Below, piece by piece: positions 1-6,581 of a DNA stretch of 8,066 bases. Each line of letters opens with the position of its first letter. Positions within the stretch are counted from its first letter, which is position 1. Both the position numbers and the translations under genes were made by a program. Location of the stretch: positions 1-8,066 of the forward strand of contig JADGHI010000155.1 of NCBI GenBank assembly GCA_019689515.1. Direction: 5' to 3'. Source of the stretch: Acetobacteraceae bacterium (GTDB lineage Bacteria > Pseudomonadota > Alphaproteobacteria > Acetobacterales > Acetobacteraceae). The notes beneath the pieces are model-generated. The model had not been told where the DNA came from and did no database searches. It saw nothing but the letters and a program-made list of their open reading frames with translations.

Positions 1-385
1 GATGCCCGGCGAGCAGGCCGCAGAGGAGCCGCGCGGCGGTGCCGGAATTGCCCATGTCGAGCACGGCCCCGGGCTCGACCAGGCCGCCCACGCCGCGGCC
101 GGAGACGCGCCAGGCGCCCTCGCCGAGCCGTTCCACCTCCGCCCCAAGGGCGCGCATGGCGGCGGCGGTGCGCAGCACGTCCTCGCCCTCGAGCAGCCCC
201 TCGATCTCCGTCGTGCCGACGGCGAGCGCGCCGAACATCAGCGCGCGGTGGCTAATGGACTTGTCGCCGGGGACGCGCAGCCGCCCGGCCAGCGGCCCGG
301 CGGGCGCACGGGCGCGCAACGGCCGCGGTCCGGCGGCGTGGGAAGAGGCGGTGGCATCGCGAGACATCGCGAGGGCGTTTGACAT
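1..385 (-). CDS. aroA: 3-phosphoshikimate 1-carboxyvinyltransferase (EPSP synthase), N-terminal part, cut by the window edge
   Basis: This is the cytosolic enzyme that transfers the enolpyruvyl group of PEP to shikimate-3-phosphate, the sixth step of the shikimate pathway. Reading leftward from the ATG at 383-385, 128 codons are visible. The family signature GDKSISHRALMFG lies at residues 40-52 and carries the Lys, Ser and Arg that bind shikimate-3-phosphate (K42, S43, R47). It is followed by LLEGEDVL at 64-71 and the PEP-loop motif LDMGNSGTAAR at 109-119. The wording of these blocks matches alphaproteobacterial enzymes of the Agrobacterium type. The residue corresponding to E. coli Gly96 is glycine here (G115), the usual glyphosate-sensitive state. 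The start is uncertain: neither this ATG nor a second in-frame ATG at 365-367 has a clear ribosome binding site, and the first ~25 residues are low-complexity. The gene is divergent from the FYDLN-type gene. The remaining two thirds of the protein lie outside the window. Confidence 0.95.
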   Translation of the reverse strand, partial: MSNALAMSRDATASSHAAGPRPLRARAPAGPLAGRLRVPGDKSISHRALMFGALAVGTTEIEGLLEGEDVLRTAAAMRALGAEVERLGEGAWRVSGRGVGGLVEPGAVLDMGNSGTAARLLCGLLAGH

Positions 386-483
386 GGGCGGGGCAGCGTG
401 GCAATCGCGGGCGCTCCCGTATTTCCCGCGCGCGGCGGCCGGCCGCCCTTCCGCCGACCGGCGTCGGCCCCGGCGCGTCCTGC

Positions 484-487
484 GAGG
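484..487 (+). promoter_or_regulatory. Ribosome binding site of the FYDLN-type gene
   Basis: A GAGG lies six bases before the ATG at 494. It decides the start against the upstream in-frame ATG at 398, which has no purine-rich site at a suitable distance. Confidence 0.6.
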
Positions 488-493
488 CACCTC

Positions 494-826
494 ATGGCCA
501 AGCCCGAACTGGGTCTCAAGCGTGTCTGCGTCGCCTGCGGCACGAAGTTCTACGACCTGACCCGCAGCCCCGCGATCTGCCCGAAATGCGGCACCGAGCA
601 GCCGGCCGAGCAGCCGCGGCTGCGTCGCGGCGCGCCGGGCGTCGAGGACAAGCTCAAGAAGCGCATCGGCGTCGGCCCGCTGCCCGAGGGCGAGATCGAG
701 GAGGTCGGCCTCGAGGACGTCGAGGCCGAGGACGCGGCGCTCGAGGACGCCGAGGAGCTCGAGGACGACACCGAGAGCCTCGCCGAGGACATCGAAGTCG
801 AGCCCGATCGCGACGAGGAGACCTGA
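494..826 (+). CDS. TIGR02300/FYDLN-type acidic zinc-ribbon protein, function unknown
   Basis: This is a 110-residue protein of a family common in alphaproteobacteria whose function is not established. Two CxxC pairs (C12/C15 and C29/C32) frame the block CGTKFYDLTRSPAICPKCG and should form a zinc ribbon. The family hallmark FYDLN reads FYDLT here (residues 19-23). After a short basic stretch (RLRRG, then KLKKR), the last 44 residues (67-110) hold 24 Asp or Glu, so the tail is strongly acidic and probably disordered. The start at 494 is chosen because the conserved region begins directly there and a GAGG sits six bases upstream. An in-frame ATG at 398 would add 32 Arg/Pro/Ala residues that look non-coding. 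The gene is divergent from aroA, a neighbourhood familiar from alphaproteobacteria. Binding to nucleic acid or to a basic partner is only a guess from the composition. Confidence 0.9.
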   Translation: MAKPELGLKRVCVACGTKFYDLTRSPAICPKCGTEQPAEQPRLRRGAPGVEDKLKKRIGVGPLPEGEIEEVGLEDVEAEDAALEDAEELEDDTESLAEDIEVEPDRDEET

Positions 827-999
827 GGGGGGCGACGCATCGTCGGCGCGATCGGCACCCGGCGGCGAGGGAGCCGGCGGGGCCGCAGCCTTCGTTGCGG
901 CGATGGCCAGACCATGGGACCGGCAAAGGGAGAGGGCCGCAGAACCTGGTGGCGCGGAGGCGGCGGGCCACCGCACGACGCGCCGCCGCAGGGCACGTC

Positions 1000-1003
1000 A
1001 GGG
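1000..1003 (+). promoter_or_regulatory. Candidate ribosome binding site supporting the GTG start of the kinase
   Basis: AGGG lies six bases before the GTG at 1010. A purine-rich run at about 926-936 resembles a stronger site, but no start codon in the kinase frame lies within range of it. Confidence 0.4.
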
Positions 1004-1009
1004 CGCTCC

Positions 1010-2779
1010 GTGCCCGTGCGCGTCCACATCCTCCTGGTCGTCCTCGTCGCCGTCCTGCCGGTCGTCCTCCTCGCCGCCTTCCTCGCCAACGGCTATGTCA
1101 GGGCAGAGACCGAGCGCCTCGAGCGCCGGGTGCGCGACGCCGTCCTCGACGCCACCCTGCTGATCGAGCGCGACCTTGCCGGCGTCACCGCCACCCTCCA
1201 GGCCGTCGCCACCTCGCGCGCCCTCAGGGAGGGGGACCTCCGGACCTTCCGCGACCAGGTGATGGAAGTGAAGGCGCTGACCGGCCTGGACCTGTTCCTG
1301 CGCGACAGCGAGAGCCGGCCGGTGCTGAACACCCAGGTGCCCCCCGGCGCGCCGCTCCCCGCGGGCCCGGCCCTCGCCGAGTGGGACGCGGAGGTGCGCG
1401 CGACCGGGCGCCCCGTCATCTCCGGCCACTTCCTCAGGCCCTCTTCGGGCGAGCACCGCTTCGCCGTCATCGTCCCGGTCTTCCGCGATCGCGCGATCGC
1501 CTATTTCCTCCACACCAGCCTGCCCGCGAGCCGGCTGCGCGACGACCTCCTTGCCCAGACGGGGCTGCCGAAGGGGTGGGCCATTGACGTCGTGGACCGC
1601 GGCGGGACGGTCCTCGCGCGCATCCCCGGCGATGACGCGGCGGTGGGGACGCCGGTCCCGAACCGGGAGCTGCTGCAGACCGCGGCCGAGGGCGACGGCG
1701 CCGCGCATTACGCGACGGATCGGGACGGGCATGAGGTCCTCGTGGCGGTCCACCGCTCCCCCGTCAGTGGCTGGTTCCTGGTCGGCACCGCATCGGTCGA
1801 GCAGCTCCTCGCGCCGCTGCACCGCACGCTCCGGCTGGTGGGTGCGGCCGGCGCGGTGCTGATCGCCCTCGCCCTCGCCGGCGCCTGGCTGCTCGGCGAC
1901 CGGCTCGCCCGGGCGATCCGGGGCCTCGCCGCGCTCGGCGCCACGGTCGAGGCCGGCGCGTCCGTGCAGGCCCTGCGCACCGGCATCCGCGAGGTCAACG
2001 AGGTCAGCGAGACCCTCGCCAATGCCTCCGCCGCGCTCGCCGCACGCGAGGCGGAGCGCAGGCAGGCCGCCGAGCGCCAGCAGCTGATCCTGCGGGAGCT
2101 GAACCACCGCGTGCGCAACACCCTGGCCACCGTGGACTCCATCGTGCGGCTGACGGCGCGGTACGTCTCCGACGTGGCCGAGTACGAGACGCGGCTGACG
2201 GACCGCATCCGCAGCCTCGCCAAGACGCACGAGCTGCTGACGGGCGCCGACTGGACCCAGGCCGCGCTAACCCAGCTCCTGCGCAACGAGCTCGCGGCCT
2301 ATGCACAGGATGACGGCGCCGCGGATGGCGCGGCGGGCGCGGGCCAGTGCCGCTTCGACGGGCCGCCGGTGACCCTCTCCGCGCGCCAGGCGGTCGCCTT
2401 CGGCATGCTGGTGCACGAGCTGGCGACCAACGCCGCGAAATACGGCGCGCTCTCGGTGCCGGAGGGCCGGGTGGAGGTGCGCTGGACGGTGCGCGAGGAA
2501 GGCGGCGAAGCCAACGGTGGCGCCCGGCAGCGGCTCGACTTCTTCTGGCACGAATCGGGCGGCCCGCCGGTCCGGCCCCCGACCCGCCGCGGCTTCGGCA
2601 CGCAGATGATCCAGCGCGCCATCGCCCGCGACCTCGCCGCCGAGCTGGAAACCGACTACGCCCCAGCCGGGCTGCGCTTCCGCCTCTCCATGCCGCTCTC
2701 CGAACCACATGGATCGAACGGGCCGCCGCCCGGGCAGGCCGTGAAGGAGCCCCCTGCGTTCCTCGACGCGCGACGATAG
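1010..2779 (+). CDS. Membrane-bound HWE-family sensor histidine kinase
   Basis: This is a predicted inner-membrane signal-sensing kinase of about 589 residues. One membrane segment lies at about residues 6-27 and a second at about 276-296. Between them is a ~245-residue periplasmic region that looks like a Cache-type sensor. A short linker and a charged helix (about 328-358) follow. The dimerisation and phosphoacceptor motif LRELNHRVRNTLATVDSIVRL places the phosphorylated His at H366. The ATP-binding domain shows the N-box HELATNAAKYG (469-479), the W-x-E signature of the HWE family (W513, E515) and a G-box RRGFGTQM (526-533). I chose the GTG at 1010 because AGGG lies six bases upstream and the hydrophobic anchor follows at once. 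The ATG at 914 would add 32 Gly/Pro/Arg-rich residues without a binding site. No response regulator gene is nearby, so the ligand and output are unknown. The ~28-residue tail after the G-domain is Pro-rich. Confidence 0.93.
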   Translation: MPVRVHILLVVLVAVLPVVLLAAFLANGYVRAETERLERRVRDAVLDATLLIERDLAGVTATLQAVATSRALREGDLRTFRDQVMEVKALTGLDLFLRDSESRPVLNTQVPPGAPLPAGPALAEWDAEVRATGRPVISGHFLRPSSGEHRFAVIVPVFRDRAIAYFLHTSLPASRLRDDLLAQTGLPKGWAIDVVDRGGTVLARIPGDDAAVGTPVPNRELLQTAAEGDGAAHYATDRDGHEVLVAVHRSPVSGWFLVGTASVEQLLAPLHRTLRLVGAAGAVLIALALAGAWLLGDRLARAIRGLAALGATVEAGASVQALRTGIREVNEVSETLANASAALAAREAERRQAAERQQLILRELNHRVRNTLATVDSIVRLTARYVSDVAEYETRLTDRIRSLAKTHELLTGADWTQAALTQLLRNELAAYAQDDGAADGAAGAGQCRFDGPPVTLSARQAVAFGMLVHELATNAAKYGALSVPEGRVEVRWTVREEGGEANGGARQRLDFFWHESGGPPVRPPTRRGFGTQMIQRAIARDLAAELETDYAPAGLRFRLSMPLSEPHGSNGPPPGQAVKEPPAFLDARR

Positions 2780-2827
2780 CCGCAGGCGGGCGAGCAGGCA
2801 GGCGGATCAGCCGGCCCTATCCGTTGC

Positions 2828-3370
2828 TTACCCCCTTCGTCGCCATCGGGCGAGGACCATCAGCGCCGCATCCCAGGGGATCGCCGGCACCTCGCGCAGC
2901 CGCCAGTACCAGCGCCGGTGCCAGGCGCCGGCGGCCGGCACCGGCGGCGGTGGCACGGCACGGGCGGGCAGGCCCGCGAGGCGCAGCAGCAGCACGCAGC
3001 GCGGCAGGTGGTAGGCGCTGGTCGCGGCGAAGACCGGCCCGGCATGGCCGCGCGCGCGCAACAGTCGCTCACAGGCGAGGACGGAGGAGAGCGTGTCGGT
3101 GCCGGTCGGCTCCTCGGCGATGCGCGCGGGCGGCACGCCGTGGGCGCGCAGGAGGTCGGCCATGACCCTCGCCTCCGGCGGGCCGTACCGGCCCTGCCCG
3201 CCGGTCGGGACGTAGAGCGGCGGCGGGTGCAGCGTCTCGCCGAACGCCGCGGCGGCCTCCACGCGGCGGCGCAGCGCGCCGCTCGGGCGGCCATCCGGAC
3301 GGACCGCGGCCCCGAAGATCAGGATGGCCGCGGCCTCCGCAGCGGGAGGCTGCGGCACCGGTGGGATCAC
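2828..3370 (-). CDS. YdcF/ElyC-SanA family protein (DUF218)
   Basis: This is a 180-residue protein of the DUF218 family, which includes E. coli YdcF, SanA and ElyC. The family has a Rossmann-like fold, and some members are linked to envelope integrity; the reaction is not known. Visible family blocks are ILIFGAAVRPDGRPS (16-30), YVPTGGQGRYGPPEA (53-67), GVPPARIAEEPTGTDTLSS (78-96) and ATSAYHLPRC (116-125). Unlike SanA and ElyC it has no N-terminal membrane segment, so it is probably cytosolic. The C-terminus is rich in Trp and Arg. The GTG start at 3370 overlaps the TGA of the upstream methyltransferase as GTGA, which suggests translational coupling. A second in-frame GTG at 3358 is possible. 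A much longer open frame continues upstream to 4219 but is only the antisense-like reading of the methyltransferase gene. The gene converges on the histidine kinase 48 bases away. Confidence 0.87.
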   Translation of the reverse strand: MIPPVPQPPAAEAAAILIFGAAVRPDGRPSGALRRRVEAAAAFGETLHPPPLYVPTGGQGRYGPPEARVMADLLRAHGVPPARIAEEPTGTDTLSSVLACERLLRARGHAGPVFAATSAYHLPRCVLLLRLAGLPARAVPPPPVPAAGAWHRRWYWRLREVPAIPWDAALMVLARWRRRG

Positions 3371-4620
3371 CCCGCTGCGGGTGCGGCGAGCAGCATCCGG
3401 TTCATCCGCTCCATCTGCCGCGCCAGCGCCGCGAAATCCCGCGTGAAGGCCTCGCGCGCGATGCCGTTCGCGGCCAGCGCGTCGCCGATCGCGCCGATGC
3501 TCCGCTGCCCGTCCACCCGTGCGAGGATCGCGGGCGCGAGGCGCGGCAGCGGCACCATCACCCGCAGCCCGTCCCACGCGACCGGCAGGGCACCGTCCGC
3601 CGGCAGCGCACGCGCCAGCGCCGCACCGTCCAGCTCGCGCAGCACCGGCACCGCCTCCGGATCGGTCCAGTCCGGCGCGAGCGGCGGATCCTCGGCGCGG
3701 GCGCAATAGACGATGTGGATGCCCATGTTGCCGGTGATCGCCTCGGCCAGCGCCGCGCGCTCCACCGGCGAGAGGGAGGCGATGCGCGCCCGCAGCCGTG
3801 GATCGGGCAGATAGGCCTCGGGGTCGTAGCGCAGCGGCTCGACGAAGGTGACGAGGCGGAGCCCCGCCTGCTCGATCAGCGCGTGCAGCGCCGGCACGGT
3901 GAAGGCGCGGTCGCGCGGGTTGAGCAGCAGGTCGTAGAGGCCCGCATCGCCGCCGGTGAGGTGGTCGGTCAGCCAGGGATTCTTCCGCAGCCAGGCCGTC
4001 TCCGGCAGGTGGCGCCAGAGCCGCCGCGCGATCTCGACCCGCTGCGCCGGCGGCTCCTCCGGCGGGGCGAGCAGGCGCAGCGCATCCTGCAGCATGTACA
4101 CGCCGGTGCGGCCATGGGGCGCATAGACCATCAGCCCGATCCCGCCGCCCGGCGCCAGCGCCGCGGCAAGGGTGGCGAGGCCGGCCTGCGGATCGGGCAG
4201 GTGGTGCAGCACGCCGCAACAGTCGATGTAGTCGAATTCGCCGAGCCCGAGCGTGGGCAGGTCGAGCAGCGAGCCCTCGACGAAGCGGAGATTGGAGAGG
4301 CCGCGCACCTGCGCCCGCGCTTCCGCGATCCGCCGCGCCGCCGCCGAGCGGTCGAGCCAGACCACCTCGCCCGGCCGTCCGGCCCAGGCCATCTGCTGGG
4401 CCAGCATGATCGCGCCGTCGCCCGTGCCGCCGCCGGCGATCAGCGCGCGCAGCGGGCGATCGGCGGAGCGGCGCGCGGCGAAGATCCAGTGGTCGATCTC
4501 GCGGAGATGGCTCGGGCTGCCGATGATCAGCCGCTTCGCCTCCTCGCGCGGGTCACGGGCGGGGTAGGGGAAGGCCTCGTACTGGGCGGCGAGCAGGGCG
4601 TCGGTCGAATCGGTCGGCAT
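3367..4620 (-). CDS. Class I SAM-dependent methyltransferase with a long C-terminal extension
   Basis: This is a predicted cytosolic methyltransferase of 417 residues; the substrate is unknown. The N-terminus carries QYEAFPYPARDP (13-24), a pattern I associate with an uncharacterised group of proteobacterial methyltransferases. The Rossmann fold follows. SAM-binding motif I is ALIAGGGTGDG (59-69), with the acidic residue ending strand 2 at D90. A further block is EGSLLDL (115-121), and motif IV with its post-motif is FDYIDCCGVLHHLPDP (129-144). The catalytic core ends near residue 170. The remaining ~245 residues form a separate region, finishing with VDGQRSIGAIGDALA (369-383), which loosely recalls small PqqD-like or winged-helix modules. 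The ATG at 4620 has no obvious ribosome binding site. The gene is the first of a coupled pair with the DUF218 gene and is divergent from the ialB-type gene. Methylation of a protein, lipid or small molecule cannot be told apart from the sequence. Confidence 0.88.
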   Translation of the reverse strand: MPTDSTDALLAAQYEAFPYPARDPREEAKRLIIGSPSHLREIDHWIFAARRSADRPLRALIAGGGTGDGAIMLAQQMAWAGRPGEVVWLDRSAAARRIAEARAQVRGLSNLRFVEGSLLDLPTLGLGEFDYIDCCGVLHHLPDPQAGLATLAAALAPGGGIGLMVYAPHGRTGVYMLQDALRLLAPPEEPPAQRVEIARRLWRHLPETAWLRKNPWLTDHLTGGDAGLYDLLLNPRDRAFTVPALHALIEQAGLRLVTFVEPLRYDPEAYLPDPRLRARIASLSPVERAALAEAITGNMGIHIVYCARAEDPPLAPDWTDPEAVPVLRELDGAALARALPADGALPVAWDGLRVMVPLPRLAPAILARVDGQRSIGAIGDALAANGIAREAFTRDFAALARQMERMNRMLLAAPAAG

Positions 4621-4723
4621 ATGGCGGCTGCATAGGACGGGAGCGGCGCACGCGCCACCATGCCTGCCGGCGAGTCGGCGGCCCGAGCGGGCCTGGGTGG
4701 CGGCTGGCGCGGCCGATGCGCGG

Positions 4724-4752
4724 TTGATGCCGCCCCTGGCGCTGCGTATCTA
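4724..4752 (+). promoter_or_regulatory. Candidate promoter of the ialB-rlmN unit
   Basis: TTGATG (4724-4729) and TATCTA (4747-4752) are separated by 17 bases, a sigma-70-like arrangement with four and three consensus matches. In this GC-rich intergenic region they are the only AT-containing hexamers so placed. Initiation about seven bases past the -10 would fall on the ATG at 4759, giving an mRNA with little or no leader. Confidence 0.4.
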
Positions 4753-4758
4753 CCCGCC

Positions 4759-5373
4759 ATGCTCCACCCCGCCATCCGTCGCGCGGTCTTGCTGCCGCTG
4801 CTCGTACTCGTCGGGTTCGCGCTGGCCGGCGGTGGCGGCGCGGCACTGGCGCAACAGGCGTCGGGGGCGGCGACGCGGCAGGCCACGTCCGGGACAGCAG
4901 CGGCGCCGCGCCGGCTCGGCACCTTCGGCGCCTGGACCGCCGCCGCCTATACGGCGGGCGGGCAGAAGGTCTGCTATGCCTTCGCGCCCGCCACGCGCAG
5001 CCAGCCGCCGCGCCAGGGCGTGATGCTGATGGTGACCCATCGCGGCACGCAGAGCCGCGACGAGGTCGCGATCCGCGCCGGCCACACCTATCCGCGCAAC
5101 GCGCCGGAGGTGACGCTGAGCATCGGCGAGACCGAGGCGAAGCTCTACACCAGCGGCGAGGGCGCCTATGTCCGCGCCGAGGACCGGCACACCGTGGTCA
5201 CCGCGCTGCGCCGCGCCCGGGGCGAGGCGGTGGCACGCGGCCCGGCGCCGGGCGGGCGCGGCAACGCGACGGATCAGTTCCCGCTCTCCGGCTTCTCCGC
5301 GGCGCATGACGCGATCTCGCGCGAATGCTCCGCCACCTCCGCCGCCCCCGCTTCGGGGAGAGGCCGCCGATGA
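4759..5373 (+). CDS. Invasion-associated locus B (IalB) family periplasmic protein
   Basis: This is a 204-residue exported protein of the IalB family (named from Bartonella). The family is widespread in non-pathogenic alphaproteobacteria and has no settled biochemical role. The N-terminus is a clear signal peptide: two Arg at 7-8, a Leu/Val-rich core, and a likely cleavage at ALA|QQ (31/32). The mature part shows FGAWTAAAY (56-64) with C72 shortly after, a central beta-rich stretch, and the family's closing motif FPLSGFSAAHDAI ending in C190. The two Cys probably form a disulfide. The start at 4759 is chosen because the signal peptide begins there. The in-frame ATG at 4660 adds 33 Gly/Ala/Arg residues that would bury the signal. 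No ribosome binding site precedes the ATG. The stop overlaps the rlmN start as ATGA, so the two genes are probably cotranscribed. A role in infection should not be inferred from the name. Confidence 0.87.
   Translation: MLHPAIRRAVLLPLLVLVGFALAGGGGAALAQQASGAATRQATSGTAAAPRRLGTFGAWTAAAYTAGGQKVCYAFAPATRSQPPRQGVMLMVTHRGTQSRDEVAIRAGHTYPRNAPEVTLSIGETEAKLYTSGEGAYVRAEDRHTVVTALRRARGEAVARGPAPGGRGNATDQFPLSGFSAAHDAISRECSATSAAPASGRGRR
5355..5363 (+). promoter_or_regulatory. Ribosome binding site of rlmN inside the end of the ialB-type gene
   Basis: A strong purine run, GGGGAGAGG, ends six bases before the ATG at 5370 and lies within the last codons of the upstream gene. It decides the start at 5370 over the in-frame ATG at 5325. 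Confidence 0.7.
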
Positions 5374-6581
5374 GCGCAACAGCCGCAGCGCCGGGCGGCG
5401 CCGATCTGAACGAGGCGGAGCGCGCGCGCATCCTCGCCAAGGCGGCGCTCTTCGCCCCGCCGGACGCGACGCTGCCGGACGGGCGCCGCGACCTGGTCGG
5501 CCTGTCGCGCGAGGAGCTCGAGGCGGAGATGGTCGCGATCGGCGAGAAGCCGTTCCGCGCCCGCCAGCTCTGGCACTGGATCTACCACCAGGGCGAAACC
5601 GACTTCGCGAAGATGACGACCATCGCGAAGCCGCTGCAGGCGAGGCTCGCCGAGCGCTTCGTGGTCGGGCGGCCGGAGGTCGCCGCGGAGCAGACCAGCA
5701 CGGACGCGACGCGCAAGTGGCTGTTCCGCTTCCGCGACGGCCAGCAGGTGGAGACGGTCTACATCCCCGACCCCGAGGAGGAGCGCGGCGCGGTCTGCAT
5801 CTCCACCCAGGTCGGCTGCACCCTCTCCTGCCGCTTCTGCCACACCGGCACGCAGAAGCTGGTGCGCAACCTCGGCGCCGCCGAGATCGTCGGCCAGTTC
5901 ATGGCCGCGCGCGATTCCTATGGCGAGTGGCCAAGCCCGAAGGACGGCACGCCGCGTCTGCTCTCGAACATCGTCGTCATGGGCATGGGCGAGCCGCTCT
6001 ACAACTACGAGAACGTCGCCAAGGCGCTGCGCATCGTCATGGACAACGAGGGCATCGGCCTGTCACGCCGGCGGATCACGCTCTCGACGAGCGGCATGGT
6101 GCCGATGATGGACCGCTGCGGAGCAGAGCTCGGCGTGAATCTCGCCGTGTCGCTGCACGCCGTCACCGATGACCTGCGCGACGAGATCGTGCCGCTGAAC
6201 CGCAAATACCCGATCGCCGAGCTGATCGCGGCCTGCCGGCGCTATCCGGGCGCCTCCAACGCGCGGCGCATCACCTTCGAGTACGTGATGCTGCGCGGCG
6301 TGAACGACTCGGAGGCCGAGGCGCGCGAGCTGGTGCGGCTGATCAAGGGCATCCCGGCCAAGGTGAACCTCATCCCGTTCAACCCCTGGCCCGGCAGCCC
6401 CTACAGGACGAGCACGCCGGAAGCGATCCGTCGCTTCGCCGAGATCGTCAGTGCCGCGGGCTATGCGAGCCCGGTCCGCCGCCCGCGCGGTCGCGACATC
6501 CTTGCCGCCTGCGGGCAGTTGAAGACGGAGAGCGAGCGGGTGGCCGCAGCCGCGCGGCGGAAGCTCGGCGCCGCGGCCTGA
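5370..6581 (+). CDS. rlmN: Dual-specificity 23S rRNA A2503 / tRNA A37 C2-methyltransferase (radical SAM)
   Basis: RlmN is a cytosolic radical-SAM enzyme that methylates C2 of adenine 2503 in 23S rRNA and of adenine 37 in some tRNAs, tuning the peptidyl transferase centre and decoding. The 403-residue length is normal. The cluster motif C150-TLS-C154-RF-C157 binds the 4Fe-4S centre. C143 and C381 (in GRDILAACGQL) match the two catalytic cysteines of E. coli RlmN (C118, C355), and E128 in VETVYIP matches its general base. GMGEPLYNY (205-213), LSTSGMVP (238-245) and NLIPFNPWPGSPY (333-345) are further family blocks. The second catalytic Cys argues for RlmN and against Cfr only weakly, since Cfr shares it; the housekeeping context and overall sequence favour RlmN. 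The start at 5370 has a strong ribosome binding site and overlaps the preceding stop. A hairpin terminator follows about 110 bases downstream. Confidence 0.97.
   Translation: MSATAAAPGGADLNEAERARILAKAALFAPPDATLPDGRRDLVGLSREELEAEMVAIGEKPFRARQLWHWIYHQGETDFAKMTTIAKPLQARLAERFVVGRPEVAAEQTSTDATRKWLFRFRDGQQVETVYIPDPEEERGAVCISTQVGCTLSCRFCHTGTQKLVRNLGAAEIVGQFMAARDSYGEWPSPKDGTPRLLSNIVVMGMGEPLYNYENVAKALRIVMDNEGIGLSRRRITLSTSGMVPMMDRCGAELGVNLAVSLHAVTDDLRDEIVPLNRKYPIAELIAACRRYPGASNARRITFEYVMLRGVNDSEAEARELVRLIKGIPAKVNLIPFNPWPGSPYRTSTPEAIRRFAEIVSAAGYASPVRRPRGRDILAACGQLKTESERVAAAARRKLGAAA

Noticed and set aside
832..900. Small hairpins at 833-845 and 883-900 after the FYDLN stop as a terminator
   Set aside because: The stems are only five to six base pairs and no T run follows. 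Such structures are common by chance at this GC content, so no terminator is called.
379..1587. A 402-residue plus-strand open frame across the FYDLN and kinase genes
   Set aside because: It has an Arg/Gly/Pro-dominated composition and overlaps two better-supported genes in other frames.
998..2230. A 410-residue open frame on the minus strand opposite the histidine kinase
   Set aside because: It has a Gly/Arg/Asp-rich composition with no recognisable motif and lies fully antisense to a gene with intact domains. It is a high-GC shadow frame.
2780..2827. A terminator in the 48-base gap between the convergent kinase and DUF218 genes
   Set aside because: I find no stem longer than about four base pairs and no T run, so nothing can be supported there.
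3371..4219. A long N-terminal extension of the DUF218 gene, giving 463 residues
   Set aside because: The added part is the methyltransferase gene read in another frame and is Arg/Ala-rich without domains. The GTG at 3370, in a stop-start overlap, is the better start.
3361..4635. A 424-residue open frame on the plus strand opposite the methyltransferase
   Set aside because: It is rich in Arg, Gln, Gly and His with no motifs. The minus-strand frame has a complete SAM-binding fold, so this is its antisense shadow.
4621..4660. A promoter for the methyltransferase gene, with TATGCA near 4634-4629 on the minus strand as a -10
   Set aside because: No acceptable -35 lies 16 to 18 bases upstream, and the same bases contain an out-of-frame ATG. 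The evidence is too weak to list.
5370..6581. Cfr-type resistance methyltransferase (C8 of A2503) instead of RlmN
   Set aside because: Overall sequence, length and the housekeeping context fit chromosomal alphaproteobacterial RlmN, and there are no signs of transfer or mobile elements.
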